A DNA stretch of 20,066 nucleotides from a virus, in the IMG/VR virus record IMGVR_UViG_3300035698_006584, positions 1 through 20,066 of that record. The stretch is one strand, 5' to 3'. Below are positions 1 through 6,239 of this stretch, piece by piece. Position 1 is the first letter of the stretch; the number at the start of each line of letters is the position of its first letter. Position numbers and translations under genes: made by a program. The notes beneath the pieces are model-generated. The model did not search any database, was not told the origin of the DNA, and saw only the letters and a list, made by a program, of their open reading frames with translations.

Positions 1-346
1 CATACTCTTCTTCCTCAACCTCAGGACAGATAGTTTCAAGGTCTTCAGGGTTCAAATCATCAACCTCAATTCCTACTTGGTCAAGAAAATAAAGTAATCT
101 CTGCATTCCAAATTCTGCTTCGATTGGGAACATATCACGAACACTAGCTCCTTTATGTTCTCCTTCGGTTACAACTGACTCTCTAAATACTGCCAAAGTT
201 TCGTTTGACGTTTCACCCATTTCGAACCTTGTCAACTTCAGGCTATAAACACCTGCTGGTATATCTAAACCAAATGCGTCGCTGTAACTTTCTTTTGCTG
301 CGTTAAAACTTTCCTTCATTTTCTTCAGTTTGCTTTTAAAAGACAT
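1..346 (-). CDS. ssDNA-binding-like protein (DUF669-like), 3' end outside window
   Basis: The first 115 residues are visible; the C-terminus runs off the window at position 1. After a Lys-rich start, the pattern IPAGVYSLKL, then ETLAVF, then VVTEGEHKG followed by a hydrophobic stretch is the OB-like layout of DUF669-type phage proteins, which accompany recombinases and bind single-stranded DNA. The visible end turns acidic (EVEEEEY), as in many SSB-type proteins. Two ATGs stand in tandem at 349 and 346. GGAGG lies only 2 nt before the first and 5 nt before the second, so I chose 346. It follows the Sak4-like gene by about 25 nt, which supports a recombination role. The family call is by pattern only. 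Confidence 0.6.
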   Translation of the reverse strand, partial: MSFKSKLKKMKESFNAAKESYSDAFGLDIPAGVYSLKLTRFEMGETSNETLAVFRESVVTEGEHKGASVRDMFPIEAEFGMQRLLYFLDQVGIEVDDLNPEDLETICPEVEEEEY

Positions 347-371
347 CATGTCCTCCGTTTAGTTTTTTTGT

Positions 372-1238
372 TTACTTTTTCTTCTTTGCGAACTTTTTCT
401 TTCTGGTAACTAATTCCTTCTTTACTGACTCCTTCTCCTTTGGTTTTATTAGTTTATTATTGAATGCTTTTGCTAAATTCTCATACGCCTCTTTCGAGTT
501 GGTTCCCATGGATATATTCATAACTGGTTCACCATCTGTATATAAGAAATTCTCAGTCATCCTGACACCTGCCTCAACATGAGAATCACCACGTATCGTT
601 AGTATCCTTGAACCATCTGTGTCATAATGATAGTATGCAATGATGTCCACGATTCCACAGTAAAATTTATAAGGTGAACCACTCAGGTCAACTGATAGCT
701 TATGGTATGACTCTCCATTCCTTCTTTGAACCTGCTTAATTTCACTATGTGCTGTGATTATGAAACCAAGACCCATATTAAAGATTTTCTCATGTACTCT
801 CTTGAACTCATCTGCAACAAGTCTCCACCCTTTTCCATACTCTCCATCACTGGGATGGGTCATTCCTTCTCTTGCGCAGACATGTTCCATGCATCTGTCG
901 TATGCAACTGCACCAGTATCCATCACAACAGTATCGCAGTAATCAGGGTTCTTTTCTAGTTGCACCAAATACTCAAGAAACTGATTCCAACTCCCAATGC
1001 TTACTTGCCTAATTCTCATTGCATTACCACCCGGCTCAAACATGAAAAACAATGGGTTACCTGCATGGGATGCTAATGATGACTTACCTATTTTTCTTTC
1101 CCCGAAAATAAGCATCATGTACTCATGCAATTTTTGCTTTGGTTCTGATAGTCCAGTAGGAAGGGTTACTTTCGTAACAGTTTTCCTTTTTACTTTGCTC
1201 GCTGACCTCTTAGGTTTACTAACCTTTTTTGCTGCCAT
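372..1238 (-). CDS. Sak4-like RecA-fold recombinase/ATPase (AAA_24 type)
   Basis: This 288-aa protein has a Walker A motif GERKIGKSS (residues 46-54), a Walker B strand ending in D107 (CDTVVMDT) and a TAHSE motif near residue 162. That is the arrangement of Sak4-type phage ATPases, RecA-core proteins that promote single-strand annealing with an SSB. Both ends are Lys-rich: SKPKRSASKVKRK at the start and RKKKFAKKKK at the end, suggesting nucleic-acid contact. The ATG at 1238 follows AAGGAGA at 6 nt and lies 11 nt after the stop of the RecB/Cas4-like nuclease. An ssDNA-binding-like gene follows. Annealing activity is inferred from the family and neighbours. A plain phage NTPase of the same fold is the alternative. 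Confidence 0.75.
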   Translation of the reverse strand: MAAKKVSKPKRSASKVKRKTVTKVTLPTGLSEPKQKLHEYMMLIFGERKIGKSSLASHAGNPLFFMFEPGGNAMRIRQVSIGSWNQFLEYLVQLEKNPDYCDTVVMDTGAVAYDRCMEHVCAREGMTHPSDGEYGKGWRLVADEFKRVHEKIFNMGLGFIITAHSEIKQVQRRNGESYHKLSVDLSGSPYKFYCGIVDIIAYYHYDTDGSRILTIRGDSHVEAGVRMTENFLYTDGEPVMNISMGTNSKEAYENLAKAFNNKLIKPKEKESVKKELVTRKKKFAKKKK

Positions 1239-1249
1239 TTTGTCTCCTT

Positions 1250-2248
1250 CTACTTTTTACTTTTTAACTCATTGAATAGTTGCTTATCTATGTAGTAATT
1301 TTGAAGTGAACCTGTCGTGCAGGCATCCAAGTAATCACAAGTCCACTTTCCCAGACATGCAACTTGGTTTCTATAAAACACTTTACATGGTTTAGTTTTC
1401 TTGCATGCTTCAAGCTTAAAAAATATGTCTTTAATCTTTCTAGATAGTTCATCTTTAAAGTCTGCTTTATTCTTATCACTGAATGGTGCCTCTATCCTAA
1501 TGAAATAGTGCTCAGGGTCTAATCTAATTTTCTCCCTCAACCTTTCAACGAAATCTGCAGGGTCTTCGTTTTGCTTCGGTTTGCTTCCGGGATTTCTAAT
1601 CACATCATAAAGAACACCTACGATATTCTTACCTGTTAATGCTTCCTTGGCAATCGTATAATATAAAGACTGGAAATCCATTGTTAGATATGTAATTAGT
1701 GGTTCTAATTGTATCTGCCCTTTTGTCTTCCTTTCAAGTAACCATTCCTTACCAGATTTTCTAGGTGAGAATTGACCATCAATCTTTCCCCTGCGTCTTG
1801 CATATATCCCATCTACCCCTGCTGGCACATCAAATATCTCTTCTGGTTCACCATACTTATTTTCCTTAAAGTCATTCTTATAAAACTCAACGTATTCTGC
1901 TAACACAGCAAATGCTTTTGTTGCAATGTCCTCCCGTTGTCTGTCTAGTATGGTTTCTGTCAAATTATCACATGCTATATCTATTGCCTTATCAATGAAA
2001 TGCTCACTGGTTTTCTTTTGTGAATAAACCATGTCTAAAACGTCATGCACTATATTACCAAAGACTGTGCCTGTTCCTGATGTTTTCTTTTTGACCTTAT
2101 TTATGCTAAATAGGAATGCTCTAGGGCAGTCCATAAAAGTATTTATCATACTCTGACTTAATCCTGTTTCAGCTAATGAAAAACCATTAGTATCTAAATC
2201 CGATACCCTTAAAAGCTTTCTTTTCCTTGGTAATTTTTTCTTTTTCAA
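1250..2248 (-). CDS. PD-(D/E)XK nuclease, RecB/Cas4-like, with probable Fe-S cluster
   Basis: In this 332-aa protein, SQSMINTFMDCPRAF (31-45) is the typical entry to the AddB/Cas4/RecB nuclease fold. H68 follows in FGNIVHDV, then GKIDG (D157), LLERKT (E172, K174) and a QSLYY motif near 193. Cys41 with Cys298, Cys304 and Cys310 in a C-terminal cluster could hold a 4Fe-4S centre, as in Cas4 and AddB. The start is TTG at 2248, chosen because a perfect AAAGGAGG lies 6 nt upstream and no ATG precedes the conserved core. The gene overlaps the end of the UDG-like gene by 62 nt. Next to Sak4 and an SSB-like gene it probably resects DNA ends for recombination or packaging. Confidence 0.8.
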   Translation of the reverse strand: MKKKKLPRKRKLLRVSDLDTNGFSLAETGLSQSMINTFMDCPRAFLFSINKVKKKTSGTGTVFGNIVHDVLDMVYSQKKTSEHFIDKAIDIACDNLTETILDRQREDIATKAFAVLAEYVEFYKNDFKENKYGEPEEIFDVPAGVDGIYARRRGKIDGQFSPRKSGKEWLLERKTKGQIQLEPLITYLTMDFQSLYYTIAKEALTGKNIVGVLYDVIRNPGSKPKQNEDPADFVERLREKIRLDPEHYFIRIEAPFSDKNKADFKDELSRKIKDIFFKLEACKKTKPCKVFYRNQVACLGKWTCDYLDACTTGSLQNYYIDKQLFNELKSKK

Positions 2249-2708
2249 TTCTTGCCTCCTTTAATCTTTTTAGCATCATGTAATAGTATGAACCACCTGT
2301 GCCACCGTCCTCTGCAATATATCGTAAATCCATAATGGACACAACATCAGGAAATGTCTTACCGTAAAACTCTTTAACCACAGTGCCTATTAGTATAACA
2401 GTATCACAACCACTTTTATCGTAAATTTCCATGATGTGTTGGGAACAGGCAATTTTACTCTTATCACTAATCTCACCATCACTTCGGCATAATACTATGT
2501 TAGTGAAGTAACAATCTGCCAAATCTATGTCTGCTGCAAGTAACAAATGTTCTAATATCTGTTTCTTCAGGCCAAGAAACGGCAGTCCTAACGATTCTTC
2601 GGCTCTAGTAATGCCATTGCCTACAATAAGGTAAGAACACGGAAGATTGCCTGTTCCTCTAACAATTCGTTTCCTTGTTTTGGACAATATGCATCGGGTA
2701 CAGTTCAT
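2187..2708 (-). CDS. Degenerate uracil-DNA glycosylase homologue (family 4/5-like)
   Basis: The 173-aa protein follows the family-4 UDG plan. It opens with CTRC (Cys3, Cys6), then YLIVGNG (26-32), LGLPFLG (40-46), TNIVLCRSD (69-77, Cys74), Cys88 and VILIG. The four cysteines that bind the 4Fe-4S cluster in family 4 appear to be kept. The active enzyme's GExPG loop reads GNGIT here, and no HPS/HPA loop is visible near the C-terminus, so uracil excision is doubtful. The ATG overlaps the stop of the upstream hydrolase as ATGA. The last 62 nt are shared with the nuclease gene. A base-binding protein, a glycosylase of altered specificity or an inactive homologue are all possible. Confidence 0.65.
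   Translation of the reverse strand: MNCTRCILSKTRKRIVRGTGNLPCSYLIVGNGITRAEESLGLPFLGLKKQILEHLLLAADIDLADCYFTNIVLCRSDGEISDKSKIACSQHIMEIYDKSGCDTVILIGTVVKEFYGKTFPDVVSIMDLRYIAEDGGTGGSYYYMMLKRLKEARIEKEKITKEKKAFKGIGFRY
2255..2262 (-). promoter_or_regulatory. Shine-Dalgarno AAAGGAGG for a TTG start
   Basis: AAAGGAGG on the minus strand is followed after 6 nt (CAAGAA) by the TTG at 2248. It lies inside the UDG-like coding region and decides the nuclease start. Confidence 0.75.
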
Positions 2709-3292
2709 ATTATAGTACCTTGGTTTATTTCAAATTTGAAATTAGGTTCTTTCATAACTAGTTCATGTGGTTTAATGTGTTTTAGCTTACCATCTGTATA
2801 AAAATTATTTCTGCAAAAATTTATGGCTTCTGAGCAATATTGTTTTTTATTTAATTTGTACTTTGCTTTCCTACTAATTTGCCTAATTGCAGCTTCTAAG
2901 TCATAAGGGTCTCCAATAAGGTTAACCATATTGTTAATGAATTCACCTAAACCATTTGCCCTTTCTTTACCTAGAGATATTTTAGGTCTAATTATGAATA
3001 ATCTACCTTTGAATCCATGGTACTCTTTAGAGAATCTGACAAGTTCAACTTTTTTTGACCCAAATAAACTCCAATTAGCTTCAATGATAAATAGTTGAGT
3101 TTTGACCCAAATAAACATACCAACATGGTTCATTTCACACTTTTCACTATTTATAAAATCACCTTTCCCAGCAGTAAACCACTTGATACATTTAGCAATT
3201 ATTTTTTTGCCCGAAGTACTTAGAATATCACCATCTTTAATACTTTTTCTTAAAAGAATATATGAATTTTTCCTACACTCATAACCACTCAT
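2705..3292 (-). CDS. Permuted papain-like (YiiX/NlpC-P60-type) hydrolase
   Basis: In this 195-aa protein, GDILST (21-26) precedes NHVGMF (His56), FIIEA (Glu71) and, much later, QYCSEAI (Cys153). A His-first, Cys-last order is the mark of circularly permuted NlpC/P60-like enzymes, which cleave peptidoglycan peptides or amide/thioester bonds. No signal peptide or cell-wall-binding repeat is seen. The ATG at 3292 was chosen because AGGAG lies 7 nt upstream; an ATG at 3319 lacks an SD. The stop overlaps the UDG-like start (ATGA). It sits among DNA-metabolism genes, away from the structural module, so an endolysin role is possible but not the obvious one. Confidence 0.65.
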   Translation of the reverse strand: MSGYECRKNSYILLRKSIKDGDILSTSGKKIIAKCIKWFTAGKGDFINSEKCEMNHVGMFIWVKTQLFIIEANWSLFGSKKVELVRFSKEYHGFKGRLFIIRPKISLGKERANGLGEFINNMVNLIGDPYDLEAAIRQISRKAKYKLNKKQYCSEAINFCRNNFYTDGKLKHIKPHELVMKEPNFKFEINQGTII

Positions 3293-3349
3293 TAGTTTTC
3301 TCCTATACTTTATTGACATATAATTTTATTAGTTTGATACTAGTTTCTA

Positions 3350-3481
3350 CTACTTTTTTAGTTGGTTATTAAATCTCATAACTAGTTGAAATTCTTTTAA
3401 ATCTTCCTTTAGCTTACTACTTCTCAACTTATCGCCAAAAGACCAAGGAGGATCTACATATATTATTTCGTATTTCTTCAT
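3350..3481 (-). pseudogene. N-terminal remnant of an MT-A70 family adenine methyltransferase
   Basis: The 43-aa frame begins MKKYEIIYVDPPWSFGDK. That matches the start of MT-A70-type N6-adenine methyltransferases, whose DPPW tetrapeptide is the catalytic motif. Intact members run to roughly 180-200 residues or more. Here the frame stops after a low-complexity tail, and the next gene starts about 60 nt later with nothing resembling the rest of the enzyme. AGGA lies upstream of the ATG, so the peptide may still be made. I read it as a decayed gene; a short functional peptide cannot be excluded. Confidence 0.6.
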
Positions 3482-3517
3482 TATTCGTTCCTATGTTTAT
3501 TATCAATTTAAACCAGA

Positions 3518-3688
3518 TTACAACAAGGGCAAAAGCTTTCGGATATTCATTAGTTTGTCTTGCTCTTCTTGTATTATTTTTAATATATCACCGTGATCTT
3601 CTGCTGTCATTGTTTTACTTCCAATGTATAATGCAGTTATACTATATCCTATATTCCTAAATGTTTGTTCTACTTCTTTTTTCTTCAT
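3518..3688 (-). CDS. Hypothetical 56-aa protein
   Basis: The frame runs from MKKKEVEQTF to RKLLPLL. AAGGA lies about 7 nt before the ATG. The second half (GDILKIIQEEQDKLMNIRKLL) is probably helical and charged; there is no Cys and no membrane segment. I do not recognise a family. It stands between the zinc-knuckle membrane gene and the methyltransferase remnant in a patch of short genes. Confidence 0.55.
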   Translation of the reverse strand: MKKKEVEQTFRNIGYSITALYIGSKTMTAEDHGDILKIIQEEQDKLMNIRKLLPLL

Positions 3689-3728
3689 ACCATATCCTTA
3701 GTTATTTTTGCCCCAGCGTTATCGGAAA

Positions 3729-3935
3729 TTAGTCAATTATCCAAACTATCAATCCTAATATTGCAAAAATTATTGTTATTATTATTGGAGTTCCTACTAC
3801 TATCAGTATTGCTATTTGCCATAATTCCATAATTTTTCTCCTGTATGTTTTATTGCATATATTACAAGGTATGCTTTCACATCCACTTAATCCTGTGTTA
3901 TCTATCCATCCACTTCCATTACATTGGCAATTCAT
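3729..3935 (-). CDS. 68-aa zinc-knuckle plus transmembrane protein
   Basis: The N-terminus carries Cys3, Cys5, a GSGW turn, Cys19 and CNIC (Cys24, Cys27), resembling one DnaJ-type zinc knuckle. After a basic YRRK come about 30 hydrophobic residues forming one membrane helix, ending in WIID. The ATG at 3935 has AAAGGGA about 6 nt upstream. A longer TTG-started frame from 3971 has no SD. An in-frame ATG at 3830 has its own good SD and would give the membrane segment alone (33 aa). Function unknown; zinc binding is inferred from cysteine spacing. Confidence 0.6.
   Translation of the reverse strand: MNCQCNGSGWIDNTGLSGCESIPCNICNKTYRRKIMELWQIAILIVVGTPIIITIIFAILGLIVWIID
3838..3842 (-). promoter_or_regulatory. 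Internal Shine-Dalgarno AGGAG for an in-frame start at 3830
   Basis: AGGAG is followed by 7 nt (AAAAATT) and an ATG at 3830, in frame within the zinc-knuckle/membrane gene. The product would be a 33-aa membrane peptide beginning MELWQIAI. Confidence 0.5.
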
Positions 3936-4025
3936 ATTATTCCCTTTTAATATAACTATCCGATAACTCAAACTTCAAACGGTATTTTACTCGTCTCCGT
4001 TGTGTTACAGATTAGCTGATAAAAT

Positions 4026-4199
4026 TTACTTATCATTTTCTTCAAGTGCTTCAATTATATCAATTACTTTACCTGTGTGTAACATAATCATATTAAAATC
4101 TTGATTTTTTCTATGTTTACCATCGTCCATACAAACTTTTAGAATTTTGACTGTCTCAAATCGTAATTCTTTTATTGCAATTTTTTCTAAGTTGTTCAT
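4026..4199 (-). CDS. Hypothetical 57-aa protein
   Basis: The frame MNNLEKIAIK to ALEENDK is preceded by AGGAG at 6 nt from the ATG, a strong start. It is charged, with one Cys and no membrane segment, and probably mixed alpha/beta. It follows the RuvC-like gene after 77 nt of AT-rich DNA that holds a 7-bp inverted repeat (AAGTTTA, loop GCTG, TAAACTT on the minus strand, roughly 4225-4245). About 90 nt downstream up to 3936 carry no other gene. Family not recognised. Confidence 0.6.
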   Translation of the reverse strand: MNNLEKIAIKELRFETVKILKVCMDDGKHRKNQDFNMIMLHTGKVIDIIEALEENDK

Positions 4200-4276
4200 C
4201 TTTATCTCCTATTATTTTAAATTTTAAGTTTACAGCTAAACTTTACTATTTTTTTAAACTTTAACATTATTTATCC

Positions 4277-4765
4277 TTATAGTTTCCCCATTTGGGCTAA
4301 TCCAATTCCCACTGCGTCATAGATATGGTCAGAAATCTTACCCTTTGTATAGTTTAGGGTACAGATGTCCTTTACTCTCTTCTCAACCACTTCCTTTGGT
4401 AGGTTCCCCTTCCACTCTCTTGGTGTTACTATTTTTACTTCCAATCCATACTGGTTACACAATTGGCAGTATCCACCTACTAAGTAGGACAGTTTTGAAA
4501 GATCTCCTCTAACACTTGCTGTCCTGCTTTTTAGTGAACCTCCCCAATTCTCAACTCCTTCAATTACAACCAGTTCTATGTTTAGGATATTATCAGAAAT
4601 AAAATACTCAAACTTGTCCCACATGTCCACTAGCTTATCACCTAAAGTTTTAATCTTCTTTCCCGTTGAAACATTTATCCCCAGAATTTTAGGTTCTAGG
4701 TCACCATCCCATAATGCTAAACCTGTATGGAAGCCTGGGTCAACTGTTAGTATTTTATCTAACAT
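4277..4765 (-). CDS. RuvC-like Holliday-junction resolvase (RNase H fold)
   Basis: This 162-aa protein is close to RuvC in length. The acidic catalytic set is visible: Asp9 in TVDPGFHTG, Glu69 in VVIEGVE, and Asp146/Asp150 in SDHIYDAVGIG. In phages such enzymes cut branched DNA before packaging. The start follows AAGGAG at 8 nt and overlaps the zinc-ribbon stop by 7 nt, so the two are probably translated together. A SNF2-type helicase lies just upstream in the same operon. Confidence 0.75.
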   Translation of the reverse strand: MLDKILTVDPGFHTGLALWDGDLEPKILGINVSTGKKIKTLGDKLVDMWDKFEYFISDNILNIELVVIEGVENWGGSLKSRTASVRGDLSKLSYLVGGYCQLCNQYGLEVKIVTPREWKGNLPKEVVEKRVKDICTLNYTKGKISDHIYDAVGIGLAQMGKL

Positions 4766-4896
4766 AGTGTTCTCCTTGTGTTTCGAGCATGAGCTCTACA
4801 ATTAGGGCACTTAGTGAAAGTAATTGACCTCCAAGTATGCTTACAAGCAATGCAATGGTAACTACTTAGTGTATTCTTTTTCTTCTTATTTATCAT
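4759..4896 (-). CDS. 45-aa zinc-ribbon protein
   Basis: The frame begins MINKKKKN, then YHCIACKHTW and KCPNCRAH: two CxxC knuckles 12 residues apart, a compact zinc ribbon, followed by a basic tail (ARNTRRTLC). GAGG lies upstream of the ATG. It overlaps the helicase stop as ATGA and the RuvC-like gene by 7 nt, so all three appear translationally coupled. A DNA-binding accessory of the helicase or resolvase is a reasonable guess from position only. Confidence 0.65.
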   Translation of the reverse strand: MINKKKKNTLSSYHCIACKHTWRSITFTKCPNCRAHARNTRRTLC

Positions 4897-6239
4897 CTTT
4901 TGTTCCTCTGTATAGTAGTTATTATTCTATGAGCAATTTGGGATTCTACCTCATTCTTCCTAATGCCCTGTAGTATTGATTCTTCAACAGTATCCTGAGT
5001 CACAAAGTCAATAATTAGTAATGACTTGTCTTTACCAATCTTAACAAATCTATCCTCACTTTGTGCCCGTGTTTCACTATATGGTGTTGAGTAGTAAATC
5101 ATTGTATCAGAAACAGACAAATCTGTCCCATATTTAAAGCAGGTAGGTTGTCCTATGAAATACTTAACTCTTTTGCTCATAAAATCTTTTCTTGCCTGCT
5201 CTCTTTTTGCAGGGTTAATCTTTCCATATACTGGGATAGAGTTAGGCAGTATTTCATGTAACCTTTCAATCTCATCAATAAACATACACCAGATAATCAC
5301 TTGCTCGTTTTTCAGCTCACCATTTAGTAGACTTAGTAATTCCTGTTCCTTGTGATTAAATTTATGCTCCCCCTCAATAAAGCCACCGCATAATCTACGC
5401 ATCCATAAAAACTTTTCCATACTCCAGATAGTTGACTTATGTACCTCATTGTATTCGAGTATAAATTCCTCCTCAATTTTCTTATAAACTTTTCTAAATC
5501 CTTTCTTAGGTCGTATCAATCTTGTCCTGTATATTTTCTCACCACCTAAGCCAACATCATCTCGCTTGAGAAAGAAGCACTTTTCTGCTAAAATTTTATA
5601 TAGTTTCTCCCTGGCCTTCCTTCGTATAAAATAACCTGCTCCTGTTTCTACAAACCATTTACTCCTAAACTCCCAGAAGTTCTTAAAACCAAGGATATTT
5701 GGGTCAAGAAAAAACAGTTGACAAAAATAATCCATCTCACTATTTACCATCGGTGTCCCTGTAAGAATCCACTTGTACTTTACATGAGCAAACTTAGTAC
5801 AGTAATAATGAGTGACTTGTGGTGAATATTTGCCTGTCTGTTTATTTCGTTTCCATGGTGTCTTTATAAAGGTTGACTCATCAAGCACAACCACATCCCA
5901 GTCATAGTCACATAGTTCGGGAAGATTCAGAAATCCTTCTTTGTTAATTAGGTAGTATTTAGCATCAGATTTGAAGAACTCAGGGAGCGCTGAGCTTCTT
6001 TCTTCGCCTGTACCTGACACCAAAAAACTACCGTTATCACCAATCTCTGTCTGCCAACCAAATAGAACAGAATAAGGCCCTACAACTAATACTTTCTTAA
6101 CACTAGATGGGTATGAGTTTATCCGTCTTACAGCGACTAGAGTCTTCCCCAACCTCATTTCCATAAACAATGCAGGAGTATCTGTGTTACGGGAGTACCT
6201 AAGGGCCTGTACCTGATATGGTCGTAATATCTTATTCAT
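4893..6239 (-). CDS. SNF2-type superfamily 2 helicase/ATPase
   Basis: In this 448-aa protein the Q-motif-like RPYQ is at 6-9, motif I MRLGKT at 28-33, motif II DEST at 120-123, motif III LTGTP at 159-163 and motif VI QSEDRFVKIG at 393-402. A C-terminal TVEESILQGI segment follows. This is the compact phage SNF2 form with DES in place of DEAH. It translocates on or remodels duplex DNA in replication or recombination. I chose the ATG at 6239, which overlaps the upstream stop by 8 nt with GGAGAG upstream. A longer frame from 6341 would run about 110 nt into the previous gene. Confidence 0.8.
   Translation of the reverse strand: MNKILRPYQVQALRYSRNTDTPALFMEMRLGKTLVAVRRINSYPSSVKKVLVVGPYSVLFGWQTEIGDNGSFLVSGTGEERSSALPEFFKSDAKYYLINKEGFLNLPELCDYDWDVVVLDESTFIKTPWKRNKQTGKYSPQVTHYYCTKFAHVKYKWILTGTPMVNSEMDYFCQLFFLDPNILGFKNFWEFRSKWFVETGAGYFIRRKAREKLYKILAEKCFFLKRDDVGLGGEKIYRTRLIRPKKGFRKVYKKIEEEFILEYNEVHKSTIWSMEKFLWMRRLCGGFIEGEHKFNHKEQELLSLLNGELKNEQVIIWCMFIDEIERLHEILPNSIPVYGKINPAKREQARKDFMSKRVKYFIGQPTCFKYGTDLSVSDTMIYYSTPYSETRAQSEDRFVKIGKDKSLLIIDFVTQDTVEESILQGIRKNEVESQIAHRIITTIQRNKR

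Noticed and set aside
4217-4267. 16-aa minus-strand frame MLKFKKIVKFSCKLKI with AAGGA upstream
   Set aside because: Too short and AT-rich to support as a gene. It spans the 7-bp inverted repeat after the RuvC-like gene, so its codons may only reflect the hairpin.
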